A stretch of DNA of 64,000 nt from Siphonodentalium dalli (GCA_032622095.1 CP136064.1:219434205-219498204); one strand, 5' to 3'. Counted from the stretch's first letter, positions 1 through 13,300 are shown. Notes: generated from the letters alone by a model not told the origin. A program made the numbers and translations.

Positions 1-790
1 GACTAGAACTCACCAACTGAATCAAATGCAGAACACGTTGTTAAAAATAACCAAATAATAATCGAGTAACACTTGTTTGATTGTACAGACAATAAATGTC
101 CAAAATTTGCTTTTTATGATGTCCACTCCGAAACGGGGTACAGTTGTGTATGATATATACTGTTCATGTGGACAAACATGGTCTTAATATTATAATATAG
201 CAAAGAGTAACCATTCTTGTTGATAAATATGAGACATTAATTCAGGTCTTTCCCAATGTATGTTTTAATCCGTGAAACTAATATGTCAAACAAAATGTCT
301 ACTCCGAAACACACTCTGAAACGTGCTTTGCGTCATGAAATTTAATAAGAAAATATATATGTTTACTACCTCTACATCCAGGTAGTGGTGGTATCCACAC
401 ATTCACTAGATATTTGCTCACCATTAAGGATCATGGTGCTCTGTAGCCACTTGAAGGAAATCAAGTACAATTTTACTGTATGTGCTCTAGTTGACATGTA
501 GAATATAAAATCCATCAAAGAAACTGTTTTGACATTGGGAGCTACTGTTTGAAAATTGGGTAATTTTAGAGGTACAATTTTGTTTAATTGGTGACAAAAT
601 TAATTAAAGAACAATTGATGATGACTGATATTGCAATGAAATGACTATTTAATGTATTTTACTCAGACCATTTTCCAACTTTGCATCAGCTACTGACAGC
701 TAGTGCGTATAATGCCAGATGGTCTTTAAGGGATCCATCATGAATTCTTTCCAATATTTAACCATATTCAATATTTTATCTGTGTAAAGC
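1..790. other. Unassigned AT-rich intergenic or intronic DNA
   Basis: No supportable exon, RNA gene or clear repeat is visible. Only short ORFs without splice context occur. It may be an intron of the gene whose terminal exon lies at 4481, but nothing here proves that. Confidence 0.5.
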
Positions 791-792
791 AC

Positions 793-905
793 ATGTCCCC
801 AGACCCCAGAACAAAAATTTAACCCACCGCAATAATATTTAATCAGGATTAAGTATCATTGGGGGTGGGGTCCATTTCTGTTCTGGGCACCTCACGCACC
901 TGTGG
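793..905. repeat. Degenerate palindromic MITE-like fragment
   Basis: The left side reads CCCCAGAACAAAAATTT and the right side reads CATTTCTGTTCTGGG, an imperfect inverted pair. The same arm sequence makes up the 52-bp mini-element at 57282-57333, so this is probably an older, longer relative. The boundaries are uncertain. Confidence 0.35.
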
Positions 906-1379
906 TGTAAAGTGGATATCTGCCAAGATCACCATACAAGAAAAAGTTGATTTAGTAAAGGATGGGGTTGGGGGAGATGCCCAGGCTTGGACTTCTCCCT
1001 CTGGCAGAAATAGGGAGAAGTCAGAGCAAAATAGGGAGAAGTGAGAAGAAGAGTAAGATGAAGTAAAACAAACACCTAAAACATATGAATATGCTGGTAC
1101 AAACATAACAATAGAGACTACCGGTAGTTTGGTGAAGGTGTGGCTTTAACATTTAAATCTGATATTGATTGCCGGTGGGCCATCATATAATACCCTATAT
1201 ATTCTATGCTGTTCGTCCAATCATATTTAAATTTTGAACTAATTGAGAACATGGTAATTTGGTAAATGCAGTACGTCAGGGTTACCCAGTATAGTTAATT
1301 AATTCGATGGTTTTCAAAAATCACACTTTGATCTTTGACATTCAACAACATTGTGTATGCATGTGTTAACCGGGTGACC

Positions 1380-2270
1380 AGTATCGATTTAGTGTCACAG
1401 ATCTTATTATAGTCTGGTCGATAAACTCAAATTTTTTTGTCAACCTACTAGTACATGTAGAACAAAATTGGACTAAACTGGTTTTTATCCAAAATCCACT
1501 AAAATCAGCTTTGAGCCATTTTTTTGGTAATTCAAGATGGTGTCCAAGATGGCTGCTATTTTCTGTTAAGTCAGTTTGATGCAATTATAGTGAGAAAATC
1601 TTGTCACCTTTTTATGCCAAAATCGGTACTTGGAAATTGGAGGTTGATTTGTCACATATATTCCGAACATTATTCTGGGTTGGTTGCTGTATTTGAGTTT
1701 CCATTTTATATTATTGGTAAAAATGTGATAGCTAGAGATGCACATGTGACCTATGAAAAGACCATGTGACCATGACACCAAGTGCCCTTATATAACGGTT
1801 CGCGTTATATACATGTAGTCCTACATGTATATACAGAGACTGCCTCGTATCTGCACTATATCACACGTTTCTTGGTGTTATATAGTCTGGAACTTATAAA
1901 AATATAATGTATGTGCCCATCACTGGAACTCATATGCGTCATATTCACTGGACGGCCATATTTACATGTACACCACATGTACCCGTCTTGCTGGCAGCAT
2001 GTACCTGATTTTGACTCAAGTCGCTATCGGCAGTGTATGGGTAATTCAACTGTAGTCGCGATCGGCAGTGAAAGAGTTAATCAACTGACAACTAACTGTT
2101 ATATTCTGGTTGTCCTAGAATAATGTTCGGAATATATGTGACAAATCAAATTTTCACCAAATTTGGTTGCCATTTTGCAGGCCATCTTGATTAATTTTGA
2201 CTAAAACACTGCAGTGTGACAGATCGAAACAAAAAGCCCCTTTCATACAAAAGATATGTTGTCATGCTGT
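1380..2270. repeat. Inverted-repeat element, diverged relative of the 43.9-48.7 kb foldback
   Basis: TGTCACATATATTCCGAAC near 1652 recurs in inverse orientation near 2120-2140, with AACATTATTCT on its inner side. The right arm continues into CAAATTTGGTTGCCATTTTG and a CATCTTGA segment. The same order of motifs occurs in both arms of the giant foldback (about 44880-44960 and 47690-47770). This indicates a diverged, much smaller member of that family. Ends were not resolved. Confidence 0.5.
1806..1833. repeat. Perfect palindrome with TACATGTA cores
   Basis: Thirteen-base arms TATATACATGTAG and CTACATGTATATA are separated by TC. The sequence lies between the two arms of the surrounding inverted-repeat element and contains the TACATGTA octamer that is over-represented throughout the window. 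Confidence 0.6.
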
Positions 2271-2575
2271 GTGAATTTTATTACAGTAGTGGGATGATTT
2301 TGGTCATTTTATAAGTTAAAAATTAGTATTTTTGCAATTACATTGTATATTCTTCGGACAATATATTTTTTTCACTTTTCTGGATGCATACATTTATATG
2401 AGTGATAAGTGATGAATTTTAAAGCTCTTTTTGGAAGTTAGCAATTATACATTGGTACTAGTATTAGTAGTATACATGTACATTTTAGAAGATATCCAGA
2501 GTAGAGATTCATGGCATGTTCTACTGAGCACTATGGGAGACCAATGATCAGTTTGAAGTTGATGTTGTTCACTCA

Positions 2576-2810
2576 TTAACCCTTTGAGTGCCAGGTCCGA
2601 TTTTTGTATCAACCCATATACCCTGTGCCAATGCATTCTCTTATATATGCGAGTCGACCATAGGTCGCCTCGCATATATAAGAGAATGCATTGGCTTAAC
2701 AATTTTTTTTTTTTTTTTTTTTTTTACAATTTTAATATATTTTATTATATTCTTTAACAGACTTATTGTGTAGGTTTAGGGCCGATAATATCGGCCCCTG
2801 GCACTCAAAT
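2576..2810. mobile_element. piggyBac-like MITE, copy 1 (right end eroded)
   Basis: The left end is TTAACCCTTTGAGTGCCA, i.e. a TTAA target followed by CCC. The right end reads GGCCCCTGGCACTCAAA and then diverges. Inside is a 69-bp palindrome at 2627-2695 with 33-base arms and a 3-nt loop (one mismatched pair), followed by a T-run. The complete copy at 61424-61913 has TTAA at both ends. TTAA plus CCC/GGG termini is the known hallmark of the piggyBac superfamily; no transposase is present, so the element is non-autonomous. Confidence 0.65.
2627..2695. repeat. 69-bp palindrome inside piggyBac-like MITE
   Basis: The left arm starts GCCAATGCATTCTCTT and the right arm ends AAGAGAATGCATTGGC. The arms are 33 bases with one mismatch and the loop is ATA. 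The same structure is kept at 61475-61545 with a 2-base insertion in one arm, so it is a conserved internal part of the element. Confidence 0.8.
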
Positions 2811-3057
2811 CACCTTGATTATGCATAATTTACTTCTGCTCATTAGGGGATATAGAAACTGAACAGAGGGAAAATGTAACTAAAATAATGTTAATTTGAG
2901 ACTATTGATACTTCCCAGAAGATGATGCCTAAGCAGAATAAGGTCCACAGAGGGTGAATTTGGTGATGCTAGCCCATGTAGATATAGGTGAATTTAGTAT
3001 TGCTCGCGCTGTGTGGGATAGGGTCCCTAAATTCACCCTCTGGGTACCTCATTCTGC
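2811..3057. repeat. Palindromic repeat family A, copy 1 with flanking repeat
   Basis: The palindromic core (2933-3057) begins GCAGAATAAGGTCC, continues AGAGGGTGAATTTGGTGATG, and ends with the inverse TAAATTCACCCTCTGG and CATTCTGC. Related copies lie at 7008-7100 and 7307-7397. The upstream part (2811-2932) also matches about 7175-7306, including ACCTTGATTATGCA and GGGGATATAGA, so the repeated unit is about 250 bp with the foldback at one end. Confidence 0.6.
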
Positions 3058-3655
3058 AATTGTCAGACACACTATTTCAAAGTTTGTTCATTGCTATTAC
3101 TAATGCCTGTGTACATGTACTGGCTTTCATAAATTTTAAAGCACTTGAATTTAAGCAATTGTGGGATTGAATGGATCAAGAGCTTTCCAAACTAGAAGAG
3201 AATCATATGGGATTTCAATGGACAAAAATGTTGCCATTGTCCAAGCTTGTTAGTTATACAGAACCGTATATTATGTCATTAAACATGGGTCTCCACGGAT
3301 CAATACCTAGTATCATTGTACCAAATTATCATTCAATAGCTTAAACAACTTTATGATTAATTGATAACACACTATAAGTATCATGTTCAGGAATCTTCTT
3401 GGGTATTACTAGTACCGTAATTCCCATTGTACATGCTTTCAAATACCATTTTTAAAGAAAAGAGAATTCAACTTGTTAGTCTCTTCCCAAGGCTAAAGTC
3501 CCCCATTTCATGGCACATGTAACTAGGTGGGGCACTGATGGTTCAGATGGAAATGTTCATCATGTATCAATCTGTTGTGGGATGTCCCTGAATATTTCTT
3601 GGGTTCAGTCAAGGGTGTCCAATTTCAAATTACCGACTTTACCATGTGCATGAGC

Positions 3656-3790
3656 TTAATAATAGTGATGGGTGGTGATTTAGGCTGAAAATAATAATAG
3701 TGATGGCAATTTCAATCTATGTCTCAATGCCAAATAATAGTGATCGGAAATTTTGTCCAAAATTAATAATCGTGCTGACACTATTATTGG
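3656..3790. repeat. Short inverted repeat with AATAATAGTG ends
   Basis: AATAATAGTG occurs near 3658 and again as direct copies near 3695 and 3734. The inverse CACTATTATT lies near 3779. This may be a tiny foldback sequence; no target-site duplication is evident. Confidence 0.3.
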
Positions 3791-4437
3791 GCCCCTGAGA
3801 GTACCGTACATGTATATTATGGTAAAAATTATTATAAGACAATACATCAAATGCCATAGTGTGCTTTATGCATAAAAATGACACACTGGTGTTTTGTTTA
3901 TTTATGTTTGTCTATATGTAATTAATATATATGTTGTTGTATGTGTAGGATGAGCGCTGTGGTACACAGGGACTGGTTGTGTATATATGTACTGTTGTTT
4001 TAGATCTATGTGGTGTAATGTATTGATTCTATTCAAATACTCTGGATCATTGTAGCCCACTACAGACATGTGGGAGCCCAAAATCAATTATACTTGGTGC
4101 ACTCTCACAGACATAAAGCATTCCAGGTATTCTTTGTCCTCATCCTATTAAATATTCATATCCTATCTGCAATTTGCTCTGAGTAGACCGACAGCGACTC
4201 ATTTAAATTATTTTATGATCTCCTCAGTAAGGGAAAGTTTACTCTCATTTTTCCGCCTCCCCTTGGGTTAAAATTTACCAACTGGCACTGACTGGCATAT
4301 CAAGCTTTCCACATGTTTTCAACCAAACCCTGTTATGTAGAGTATGGTATCACAGTGACTTCCTTCCATTTTAGTCCCCCGACATGCCGTCGGAGGACTA
4401 CTAGTACTTGTACAGTACTTCTGTAATCTCTTCATGA

Positions 4438-5094
<657 letters not shown>

Positions 5095-5245
5095 TTTCTG
5101 TTATGATGTGTCTATGAATGTTCCTTTAATATATTGTGTGATACGCTATATGTTTTCTCAGTGCTAGCATTAATGGGTATCCTAAATTGTGGGTTTGAGC
5201 ACCGACATTCAGATCAATTATCAAACTCAAATTGTATTAGTTGAT

Positions 5246-6437
5246 AGGGCCTAAAAAAAAAAGACGTTTGTTTCCGCTAACCCGACCGACCCTATTTTAA
5301 ACCCCCGACCCTAAACTTTTTATTGCCATTGCCATTCAAAAAAAGATTTAAGTTTAACAGTTGGAATCATACTGTAAAGTATGTTTGGCTTTATCTAGCT
5401 TTCATCTGTGAAAACTTCAAATAGTTTCAGTTCAGGTTTGTTATGATTCAGGCATCATTCAGACTTCAGTATTTCAATCAAATACAGTATGAACAGGAAC
5501 ATTAACAATTTAATCGAATCAACCTGGTTATCAGGTGGGATCTCATAATAACAAATGAAAATTAACATAGAGATTGTACTATAAATAGTAAATACTAACT
5601 AAATAGACATTGTTTCTGTACTACATGTAGTATATTATGTATGGGTCTCACTTGAATTTTATAAAATAGCCTATTATATGAATTAGAGTGATAATGGTAA
5701 GTCTCATTTCAAGCAGGATAAGCATAATCCATTGAACCAAAAGATATCTCACAATAAGTTATAAGCATTTCCAATCTTTACATATATAAAAATTTCCAAA
5801 GTTATGCTTGAGAAACTTGATCAAATCGACCTCTCAGTAAAATTCAAAATACTGACTCAAAGTGCCCTAGATTAGCTCTAAATGCAATTGATTTTCAAAA
5901 AATTTCCAGGGGGAGAACCCCCACCATCAGCAGGGGGTCACCCCTCCCAAACCTTCCTCCGCTCAGGCCTTCAGGTTGTCTTTGGCATATCATTGCCCAA
6001 AAACAGGTGTCCCAAAAAAATACCTAGATCCTTCACCGAATGCGGAGGAGAAGGTGGGGTTGTGAAGCCATCATTAAGAGATCGGTACAAGACGGTCACT
6101 CCAATATGTGACAGTGCAGTGGTGCTGGACTGACTCCAGTTGTCGCCAGACCATATGGGAAATATTAGGATTATCAAAGACTATATTAGTATATAGACTA
6201 GTATATATGTAAATATTGAAGCATATGTAAGATTGAATTGGAGTTTTTAGTTCCTCTGTCATTTGGGTTAACCTGATTGGGGCTAAGAAGTGCATAGTTT
6301 TGGTTATTGACAAGTATTATACAGTTATTTTTAAAGATTCTGAAGAGAAAAAAAGTTAACAAAAAAAAAAGAAGTTAAGCCTACCCTAAATTTTTTCAGC
6401 TCGTTAGCGGAAACAAATGTATAATTTTTTTAGGCCT
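5246..6437. mobile_element. Non-autonomous TIR element family B, copy 1 (~1.2 kb)
   Basis: The left end reads GGCCTAAAAAAA followed by GTTTGTTTCCGCTAAC. The right end reads GTTAGCGGAAACAAATG followed by TTTTTTTAGGCC, its inverse. Subterminal CCGACCCTA and CCTACCCTA segments also mirror each other. A second copy lies at about 37797-38640. No transposase ORF is seen; the 83-aa ORF at 5882 covers a Pro-rich segment with GGGGG/CCCCC motifs and is not convincing. It sits about 150 bp downstream of the 4481 exon. Confidence 0.6.
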
Positions 6438-6503
6438 AGGCAGCTCAATGTGAATGTGCCACTCTGATCAAAACATGGCCATTTCTTTAAGTAATAAGAA
6501 TGA

Positions 6504-6700
6504 ACAGTAATGCCCTAAATAATCAACTTATTATACATAATAACATTTCTTTCTCCCTGTCATACTGAGAATTATGGGTAACTTCTCACTGAGAGCTTTC
6601 CGATGAATGGCAACAATTAAGCCATATTTCTGACTAAATCCTGAAAAATTACCCATAATTCTGCTGTGGTTAAGGAGTCGATTATTTAGGGCATTACTGT
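6504..6700. mobile_element. 197-bp MITE with perfect terminal inverted repeats
   Basis: The ends are ACAGTAATGCCCTAAATAAT and its exact inverse, a perfect match of about 21 bases. A second inverted pair, AGAATTATGGGTAA and TTACCCATAATTCT, lies inside. No target-site duplication is certain, so the superfamily is not assigned. Confidence 0.7.
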
Positions 6701-7007
6701 ACATGTATTCATCCAATACAAAGCAATGAAGACCTCATAATTAGCCAGTGTCTCAGATAATCTAACATACATGTACTTGCAGGAGGGGGAGGGTCAACCT
6801 CCAAAGAAAAAACTCAAATTTCTTCTACCGGTATATGTACCGGTACTAGTACTAGTATATGCCTGAATACAATGGACTTCAGATTGCCTGTTCAAAGCAG
6901 TTTAGAATTATTCGCTTACTAGTACCTCAGGTAACAATGCAGACTGGACGCCCAGGTACCGGTAGGTCTGGTCCACTGAAAGTCTGAATTTAGTGTGCCT
7001 GTTATTT

Positions 7008-7100
7008 GCAGAATGAGGTCCCCAGAGGGTGAATTTAGTGATGCTATCCTGCACAGCAGGCTATCACCACCAAATTCATCCTCTTGGGACCTTATTCTGC
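7008..7100. repeat. Palindromic repeat family A, copy 2
   Basis: It runs from GCAGAATGAGGTCCCCAGAG to CTCTTGGGACCTTATTCTGC. The arms are near-inverses over about 38 bases with a central spacer. It is the same foldback as at 2933 and 7307. Confidence 0.7.
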
Positions 7101-7306
7101 ATGGTCTCATCTGCTTTGAGAGACATAGACTCAGATTGAAGTTCCCAAATGCGATGTACACCCATTGGGAACCTTGATTATGCAATGTGTCATCTGCCAA
7201 TTTGGGGATATAGAGATACTAAACTAAAAACAAAATAGAATCTATGAGAAGAAGTTTCTATAGAAATCTGATAATAAAGAAACTTTCCAGAGAAGATGAG
7301 GACTAA

Positions 7307-7397
7307 GCAGAATGAGGTCCCCAGAGGGTGAATTTAGTGATGCTAGCCTACTATGCGGATAGTGTCACTAAATTCACCCTCTGGGACCTCATTCGGC
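7307..7397. repeat. Palindromic repeat family A, copy 3
   Basis: It runs from GCAGAATGAGGTCCCCAGAG to CTCTGGGACCTCATTCGGC. The spacer differs from the other copies (AGCCTACTATGCGGATAG). Copies 2 and 3 are about 300 bp apart in the same orientation and look like a local duplication of the ~250-300-bp unit. Confidence 0.7.
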
Positions 7398-7724
7398 AAA
7401 TGACAGGCACCTTATTCTCAGGTCTGGTCCACTACTGTTTTCACAATGTCTTGTTACTGCAGTTGTATTATCCAGTATATATTTTAAGAATAGTAGGCTA
7501 TCTGAGAGGTTCTACCATTGCTATTTGCATATCGTCAGTGGGCTTCTAAAAGGTTGTAACTCAGGAAAATCAAATTGTTCAGGGGACACAAAAAACTATT
7601 TATCTAGTGAACTATAATTGGTATCTGCAAATAAAAGTGTCAACGACACTGTAGCTCAACTAGGGAAGGAGTTAATTTTTTGCTGAGCAATGAATAGAAT
7701 GATGAAGAAGAAGGAAAGTAAACT

Positions 7725-8945
7725 AGAGGTCACCCCAAAAATCCACATGAAGTTTGGTGATGATCGGGTGAGAGATGTGGTCTGTCGTGCGCACCAAAGG
7801 ATTTAGTCGTACAAAGAATAAAGATGGACGCTGACGGTTATATTTTTCAACGAATTTCGGTCAAAATGAGTAATGTGGTCTGTAGGGTGTGCCAAAGGAT
7901 TTAATCATGTAAAGAGTAGAATCCAAGATAGCTGCAGGCGATTCTAAACATGCCTGTAAATTTTCAAATCAATTCTACAATTAATGCGGGCTCCGGTGTG
8001 TGCCGATGAATTCAAATTTGGAATCCAAGATGGCTGCTGGCTGTTTTTTAACAAATTTCGGTCAATATAGGAGGCTAGCATCTGGAGCTAGGTCACCCAC
8101 ACAAACAAACATGTTGTAACAATTTAGTTCATCTGATGCGTGGACTGTCCAACAGTGACTCATTATTATAGGTTACTGTTGGACAGTCTATGCCCCTGAT
8201 GGCTGACAATGATAATAAGATAGAAAATTAACATAAATCAAAATCTAACTGGGAAAAGAACATTATGAAAAAGCAATAAAGACACCACCACATGTGTATG
8301 CCTAATATGGGGGAAATGGCTAATATAAGCATCATACTTTCTGCCAAATCACATTCTCTAAAATAATTGTCTTTATATATTATACAACTCTGTTAATTTA
8401 TGTGCATGATTTAGGGAAATAAATATGTTTACACCAGGTCACCCAATGACCCATATGAAGTTTGGGGACGATCGGATGAGAGATGTGGCCTGTAGGGTGT
8501 GCCAAATTATTTAGTCATACAAAGAGTAAATTCCAAGATGGCCACTGGCGGTCATGTTTTCAACAAATTTCGGTCAAAATAGGAGGCTCCCATTTGGAGT
8601 CACCACCAAATATCCGTATGAAGTTTGGTGATGATCGGATGAGGGATGTGGTCTGTAGGGTGTGCTAAAGGATTTAGTCAAAATCCAAGATGGCTGCCGG
8701 CGGCCATGGTTTTCATCGAAAATCATTAAAATTCGATAGCTCACATCTACAGGTGATCACAATCGTGCCTGCAAAATTAAAAAAAGAATCGGGCCATAAA
8801 TACGGGCTGTATGGTGTGCCGATGGATTCAATTTTGAAATCCAAGATGGCTGTTTGCGCAGATTGGCGGCCAAAGTTTTTCATCGAAATTTGGAGAAAAA
8901 AATTATAGCTCCCATCTATAGGTCACCCTGAAGCTACATATGACG
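7725..8945. repeat. Tandem array of ~190-bp diverged units
   Basis: Recurrent blocks are AAGTTTGGTGATGATCGG, GAGATGTGGTCTGTAGGG, TGTGCCAAAGGATTTAGTC, AATCCAAGATGGC and AATTTCGGTCAAAAT. They recur in the same order at about 7740, 7870, 8455, 8615 and 8810 with interruptions. The ORFs at 8483 and 8690 are read-through of these units and are not genes. Confidence 0.7.
8143..8188. repeat. Hairpin with 14-bp perfect arms
   Basis: GACTGTCCAACAGT is followed 18 bases later by its exact inverse ACTGTTGGACAGTC. It interrupts the 190-bp array, so it may be a small insertion. Confidence 0.55.
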
Positions 8946-9039
8946 GACGCCAACCCATGGCAATGGCTCAAACTTTACCTTGTAAAGTTGAGCTAATAAC
9001 CACGATAACACCTTGTTATAATATTTTTCACTTTCATAT

Positions 9040-9330
9040 TCTAGTTTCATATCTTCTATTTGATGAGAAAACTGAAGTCTGAACTGAAATTTGTTATGTG
9101 GGTTTACTAGCACAAAATTCAGGTCAAGTTCACGGACCTATTTGTTGCAATGTGCACTCAATTTTCATTTCCGGATGAAGTCTCAATTAAATGGAATAAA
9201 ATTTGGTATGTGAGTTTACTAGCACAAAATACAGGTCAAGTTCGAATTTGGGTTCCACCCGCCAATTTTCACCTGAGTTATGGCCCATTGTTGAAATTAC
9301 CGCAGACGTATTTTACCACGCCCTAACGAT
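9040..9330. repeat. Fragment of the 60.8-kb TIR element family
   Basis: Two direct segments contain TTACTAGCACAAAAT and CAGGTCAAGTTC, the second with GAGTTATGGCCC downstream. The same order of motifs (TTTGGTATGTTAGTTTACCA, CAGATCAAGTTCGAA, TGAGTTATGCCCC) occurs repeatedly inside 60830-61330. This is a diverged internal fragment without recognisable ends. Confidence 0.5.
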
Positions 9331-9790
9331 GGGAAACCAAGATAGATGCACCACTCATCTGTTCCATTTCGACCACCACATTGCTAGCCATCTTATGTTT
9401 TAGGTTTTATTCTGTGTCAATGGCACGCAATGCTTATATAATAACATTTGTTTCTCCCCGTGATCCTGAGATACCTTTTGAATACTAACTTTACTCTTAA
9501 AAACAATGTTGACAATTGTTCATACTGCGTTTCTGACAATATACCAGTCAGCTATGTGTTAACATTATTGATTTCAAGATGTCATGAGCAAACATCATTG
9601 ATAAAGTTGTCATTTAAAGCCAGGTTTTATGTTCAAATTCTCGAGGCGGCTTCCAACAAGTACGTTAATCCAGGTAAAATAAAGGTACATGCTTCTAGCA
9701 CTTAGATAAGTACGGAAGGCGGCCCGAATGCCGATCATTTCACTGATAATAGAGAGTATATAGTGCTACAGACACAGTCTCGACCCATTG

Positions 9791-10263
9791 CAGGGACGTG
9801 ACTATATATGGTCTCCGCGTATGGTCCACATTCGAATTTCTAACTGCACCCCTTGAACCATATCAAATTCACATGGTTCGGCCCTGAGAATTTTTTTTAA
9901 TCTGAACATGAAATTTACTAAATCCTAGCATCCAGACTGGCATAAAGCTTTCCAATTGTTGTAAATTTTTAGACCTGACATCCCCCAAAGTTTGGAAAAC
10001 GTCCAACAGTTTCTGATAGCCATTTCAGTCCAATTTGTTTACTAAATTACCTGCTAATACTAGGAAAATATGCAAATGTTGGTCTAAAAACTACAAATTC
10101 TCCAGAATAAATTTTTTGGAATATCAAACTACGAGAACAATTTCAACCTATTGTTGGTGTGAAATTTCCAACAAATGTTGTTTCAGGTATATCACATTTC
10201 CAACAGTTGAACATTTTACCAAAGTTGGGGGGGGGGCGAGACACCCCTGTCGTCACGTCCCTG
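9791..10263. mobile_element. hAT-like MITE family C, copy 1
   Basis: The termini CAGGGACGTGAC and GTCACGTCCCTG are near-exact inverses. The interior contains CAACCTATTGTTGGTGTGAA, ACCAAAGTTGGGG and a G-run. CAGGG termini are typical of hAT elements (known), but no 8-bp target duplication is clear here. Related copies occur at 15577, 22640, 24185 and 43650. Confidence 0.5.
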
Positions 10264-13200
10264 TGTCAACCCTTTGTACAAGGGAATCGAAATATCGTGG
10301 ATTTATCTATGCATTGTACATTTGAATACAACCGTTTAGTTACTTTATCGTATATAGGTGGGGACTGATTTCTCATTTTAATATATATTAACCATCTGAA
10401 CGGACATGACGCATTTGAACCACAATACTTGTGTATATTGTAACGGAAATACCTATACATACTCGACAAAATCTAAGCATAATCAGAACGAGTTTCAGCT
10501 GTGTTCTGTGTTTCGCACATAAGTGAAGCAAACGCTCTTTATTCAATACATTAAAATAAACAGACTACATTTTAACACCTTTTATGCTACCAAGTTTAAT
10601 TTTTCAAACCTACCACCGGGTTTAGATCCAGACAATAATCCCAATTCGGTCTTATATCTGACTGAAAGTACACGCACGACATTATTAGACCCTGTGTCTA
10701 AAACAATACATCTTATACCGATTATTGGTTGGAAAATTGAACGTAATTGTATATTTGAGCTATCATAATCTATTTTCTAAGTCTGAAAATTCCAACCGAT
10801 TTATAGTCAACACTCGATCGGTCCATGACTTGTAGAATCCAATTGTTGAACATGTTATCAAGATGAGCGAAAGAAAAGCACCAACCCAATTCCAACTGAT
10901 TATCCTGAGGCCCGCCCATCTAATCTAAATAATTTCCAACAATCCATAACGGTAAGTATAACATCGGCCAATAAAGCGAATGCGAATAACAATCTATCTA
11001 TATTGTAATATCTTTTTTGTTGCAGTTGGCTCACCATACGTTACCAGTCGATGTGATGAATTCTACCCGTAAAACAGTTTGCGATTACAAAACGTGTACC
11101 GGTACTGGTAGCTACGCGTACCCGTGCCGGTTTGAAATCGCAAACTCGCTAATAAAAAAAGGTCACAATCGACCACCAATTCCACCCAACAGGGAACAAT
11201 TTAGCAGAAATATGAAAGAAGTTATCAATTTTGGACATCATTTTTGTGGAGTGGACATAATGAGGGCAATAATTGTGTGAATATATAGTCTGGCTGTCGG
11301 GGCTGAAATATAGGGCCTTTGGTATCGTTCTTCAATGCATTAGCGCCATATCTCACCAGATCAAAGACGGTACAGCTTACAGTTTATGTAAGACTAATTT
11401 ACACGCTGCTACCAAACCGGTTTACTAGTAGGCAATGTTGTTCAAATTACTTCAGTCGCCACTTTACAACTGCAATTATGATATATTACCACGCAATGCA
11501 CAATATTTGTTTTCAGTATCGTTTTGTTTAAAAATATCTTACCAGTATATCACACATGTAATTGTGCTAAATATCAGGTGATCATCGTTTAAAGCTGTTA
11601 TTTCAGCAATGAACATTCACGAACTGTTGCTATTTGTGGTTTTGTGTACAACTAGATGTAAAATTAGGGAGAAGGGGTTGCAGAAATCGTAGTACTTTTC
11701 GCGTATATGTGACTTTGGTGAGTATAACCAAATATAATTTTCAGCTATAAACAGTATGTAAACAATATTGTCGGTCAATTTTATAATTTATTGAGCATAG
11801 TCTATATGGTACTCCTTTGTATTTTGATAAATTGCGTTCTTAATATACCACATGCATTCTTGTGATAAACGCGAAATATACGTGTTTCATCACCTGGTCG
11901 GAGGCAACTATGACTACTATTTTGAGATATGGACAATATAGGATCTTCACATTTTACACAGTACTATATATGCATATATCTCTCATACAGTCTATAGTAG
12001 TGCATTTTGAAACGTTTGATGTTGTATATATAATTATACCAAAATAAATTATTATCGGTCACATTCGTGAGACTGCATGCTCTGTATACATATATTTATG
12101 CTTCTAGAAAATGTCACAGAATCAGTACTCCCTATTAAATCGCATTTAACTGTTTAATTACACATAATGTTTAATCACACGATTCAAGATCAAAAGTACA
12201 TATAGCACCGTTATTTTTCCGTTTCTGGGCGCCCAACAGTCCCGATTTAACCGTTGCATGATACCCTGCTTTCGATTGCTCTCTGGTGAGATTCATTAGA
12301 GAGAATTCTTACATCTCTGATTAAAAGTTTCTCGAAAACTCTGCGATGGTTATTCCTCGAATAATTTGAGAGTTTGTTCATGCACTCTTATAGGACTGGC
12401 TATTCAATTCTGCACAAAATGTAAATTTCATTCGGAGTTGTCCATTTTGGCTGCCATTTGGGTACACATTCTACAAATATGGTTTACGACTAAGCATTGT
12501 TTGTAATTTTATTATCCACTAAAACGGAAGAACTATATTTCGAAACTGTGTGATTCGGTTCTCCGATTATTTTATCAACACAAAAGTCAAAATACACATG
12601 GACGAAACTCACACACATGGCAAGTCAGACACAAGAGTTCTAATTTTCTCCAATTTTGACAAGTTGCTTGCGAAAATTGTCAACAAAACTACCGTTCTGA
12701 TCCTCCATTATGTCATTAAGTTTTTAGTGCGGGAATTGTTCTCAAAGCACATAGGAAACTGGACTTTGGGGCGATCGGCTTTCGCCATTTTGTTCGGAAA
12801 ACCCCGCGCTATATATAGAAACGGAAACTAGTATACCCAAAACAAACTCCGGATTATGCCGAAGTGATTCGGACCACTTCGGCTTTCAGTTAAAACGTAA
12901 ACAAACAGAAAAAAGCGATGTTTGTGGCAATCAACCTGTATATTCTATGTGTAATTTAACATTAAAGTTAGATTATTATACACCATTATGACCATAAGAT
13001 GTCTCTCTTTCCGATGTATATAGCATCATGTATTGATTTGTTAGGTAAATCGAGTAAAATACACCACAGATTCCCGCCACAGATCCTGGGCGTAACTCGT
13101 GTCATAAGAGACATACAGGAGGATCTCGGACTAAATACCAACATCTCCATCCCAATATCTTAGCTGGTTTTAGTACGAGAAGACTTGGACTATATAGCGA

Positions 13201-13300
13201 TGGGATATCTCGCAGGACAACACATTTCGGGTTTTCGTGGGGTGTGTATTCTCTGGATGTCTGATAGTTGCAGTATGTAATTATTATGACCGCGTTAATT
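10264..13300. other. Long stretch without a supported gene
   Basis: Apart from the palindrome at 11077-11145, no repeat or gene is firmly seen. A TCTTTTTTGTTGCAG acceptor-like sequence ends at 11025 and a 75-codon open frame follows, but that frame crosses the palindrome, so it is not called as an exon. The 93-codon frame at 12550-12831 ends near a TATATATA sequence at about 12810 and has no other support. Confidence 0.4.
11077..11145. repeat. 69-bp imperfect palindrome centred on GTAGCTAC
   Basis: It runs from GTTTGCGATTACAAAACG to CGGTTTGAAATCGCAAAC, with inner ACCGGTAC and GTACCCGTGCCGG segments mirroring each other. It is GC-richer than its surroundings and may be a short MITE. Confidence 0.5.

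Noticed and set aside
11026-11280. Possible exon after the TTTTTTGTTGCAG acceptor
   Set aside because: The open frame passes through a 69-bp palindrome, has no conserved look and no matching donor or partner exon.
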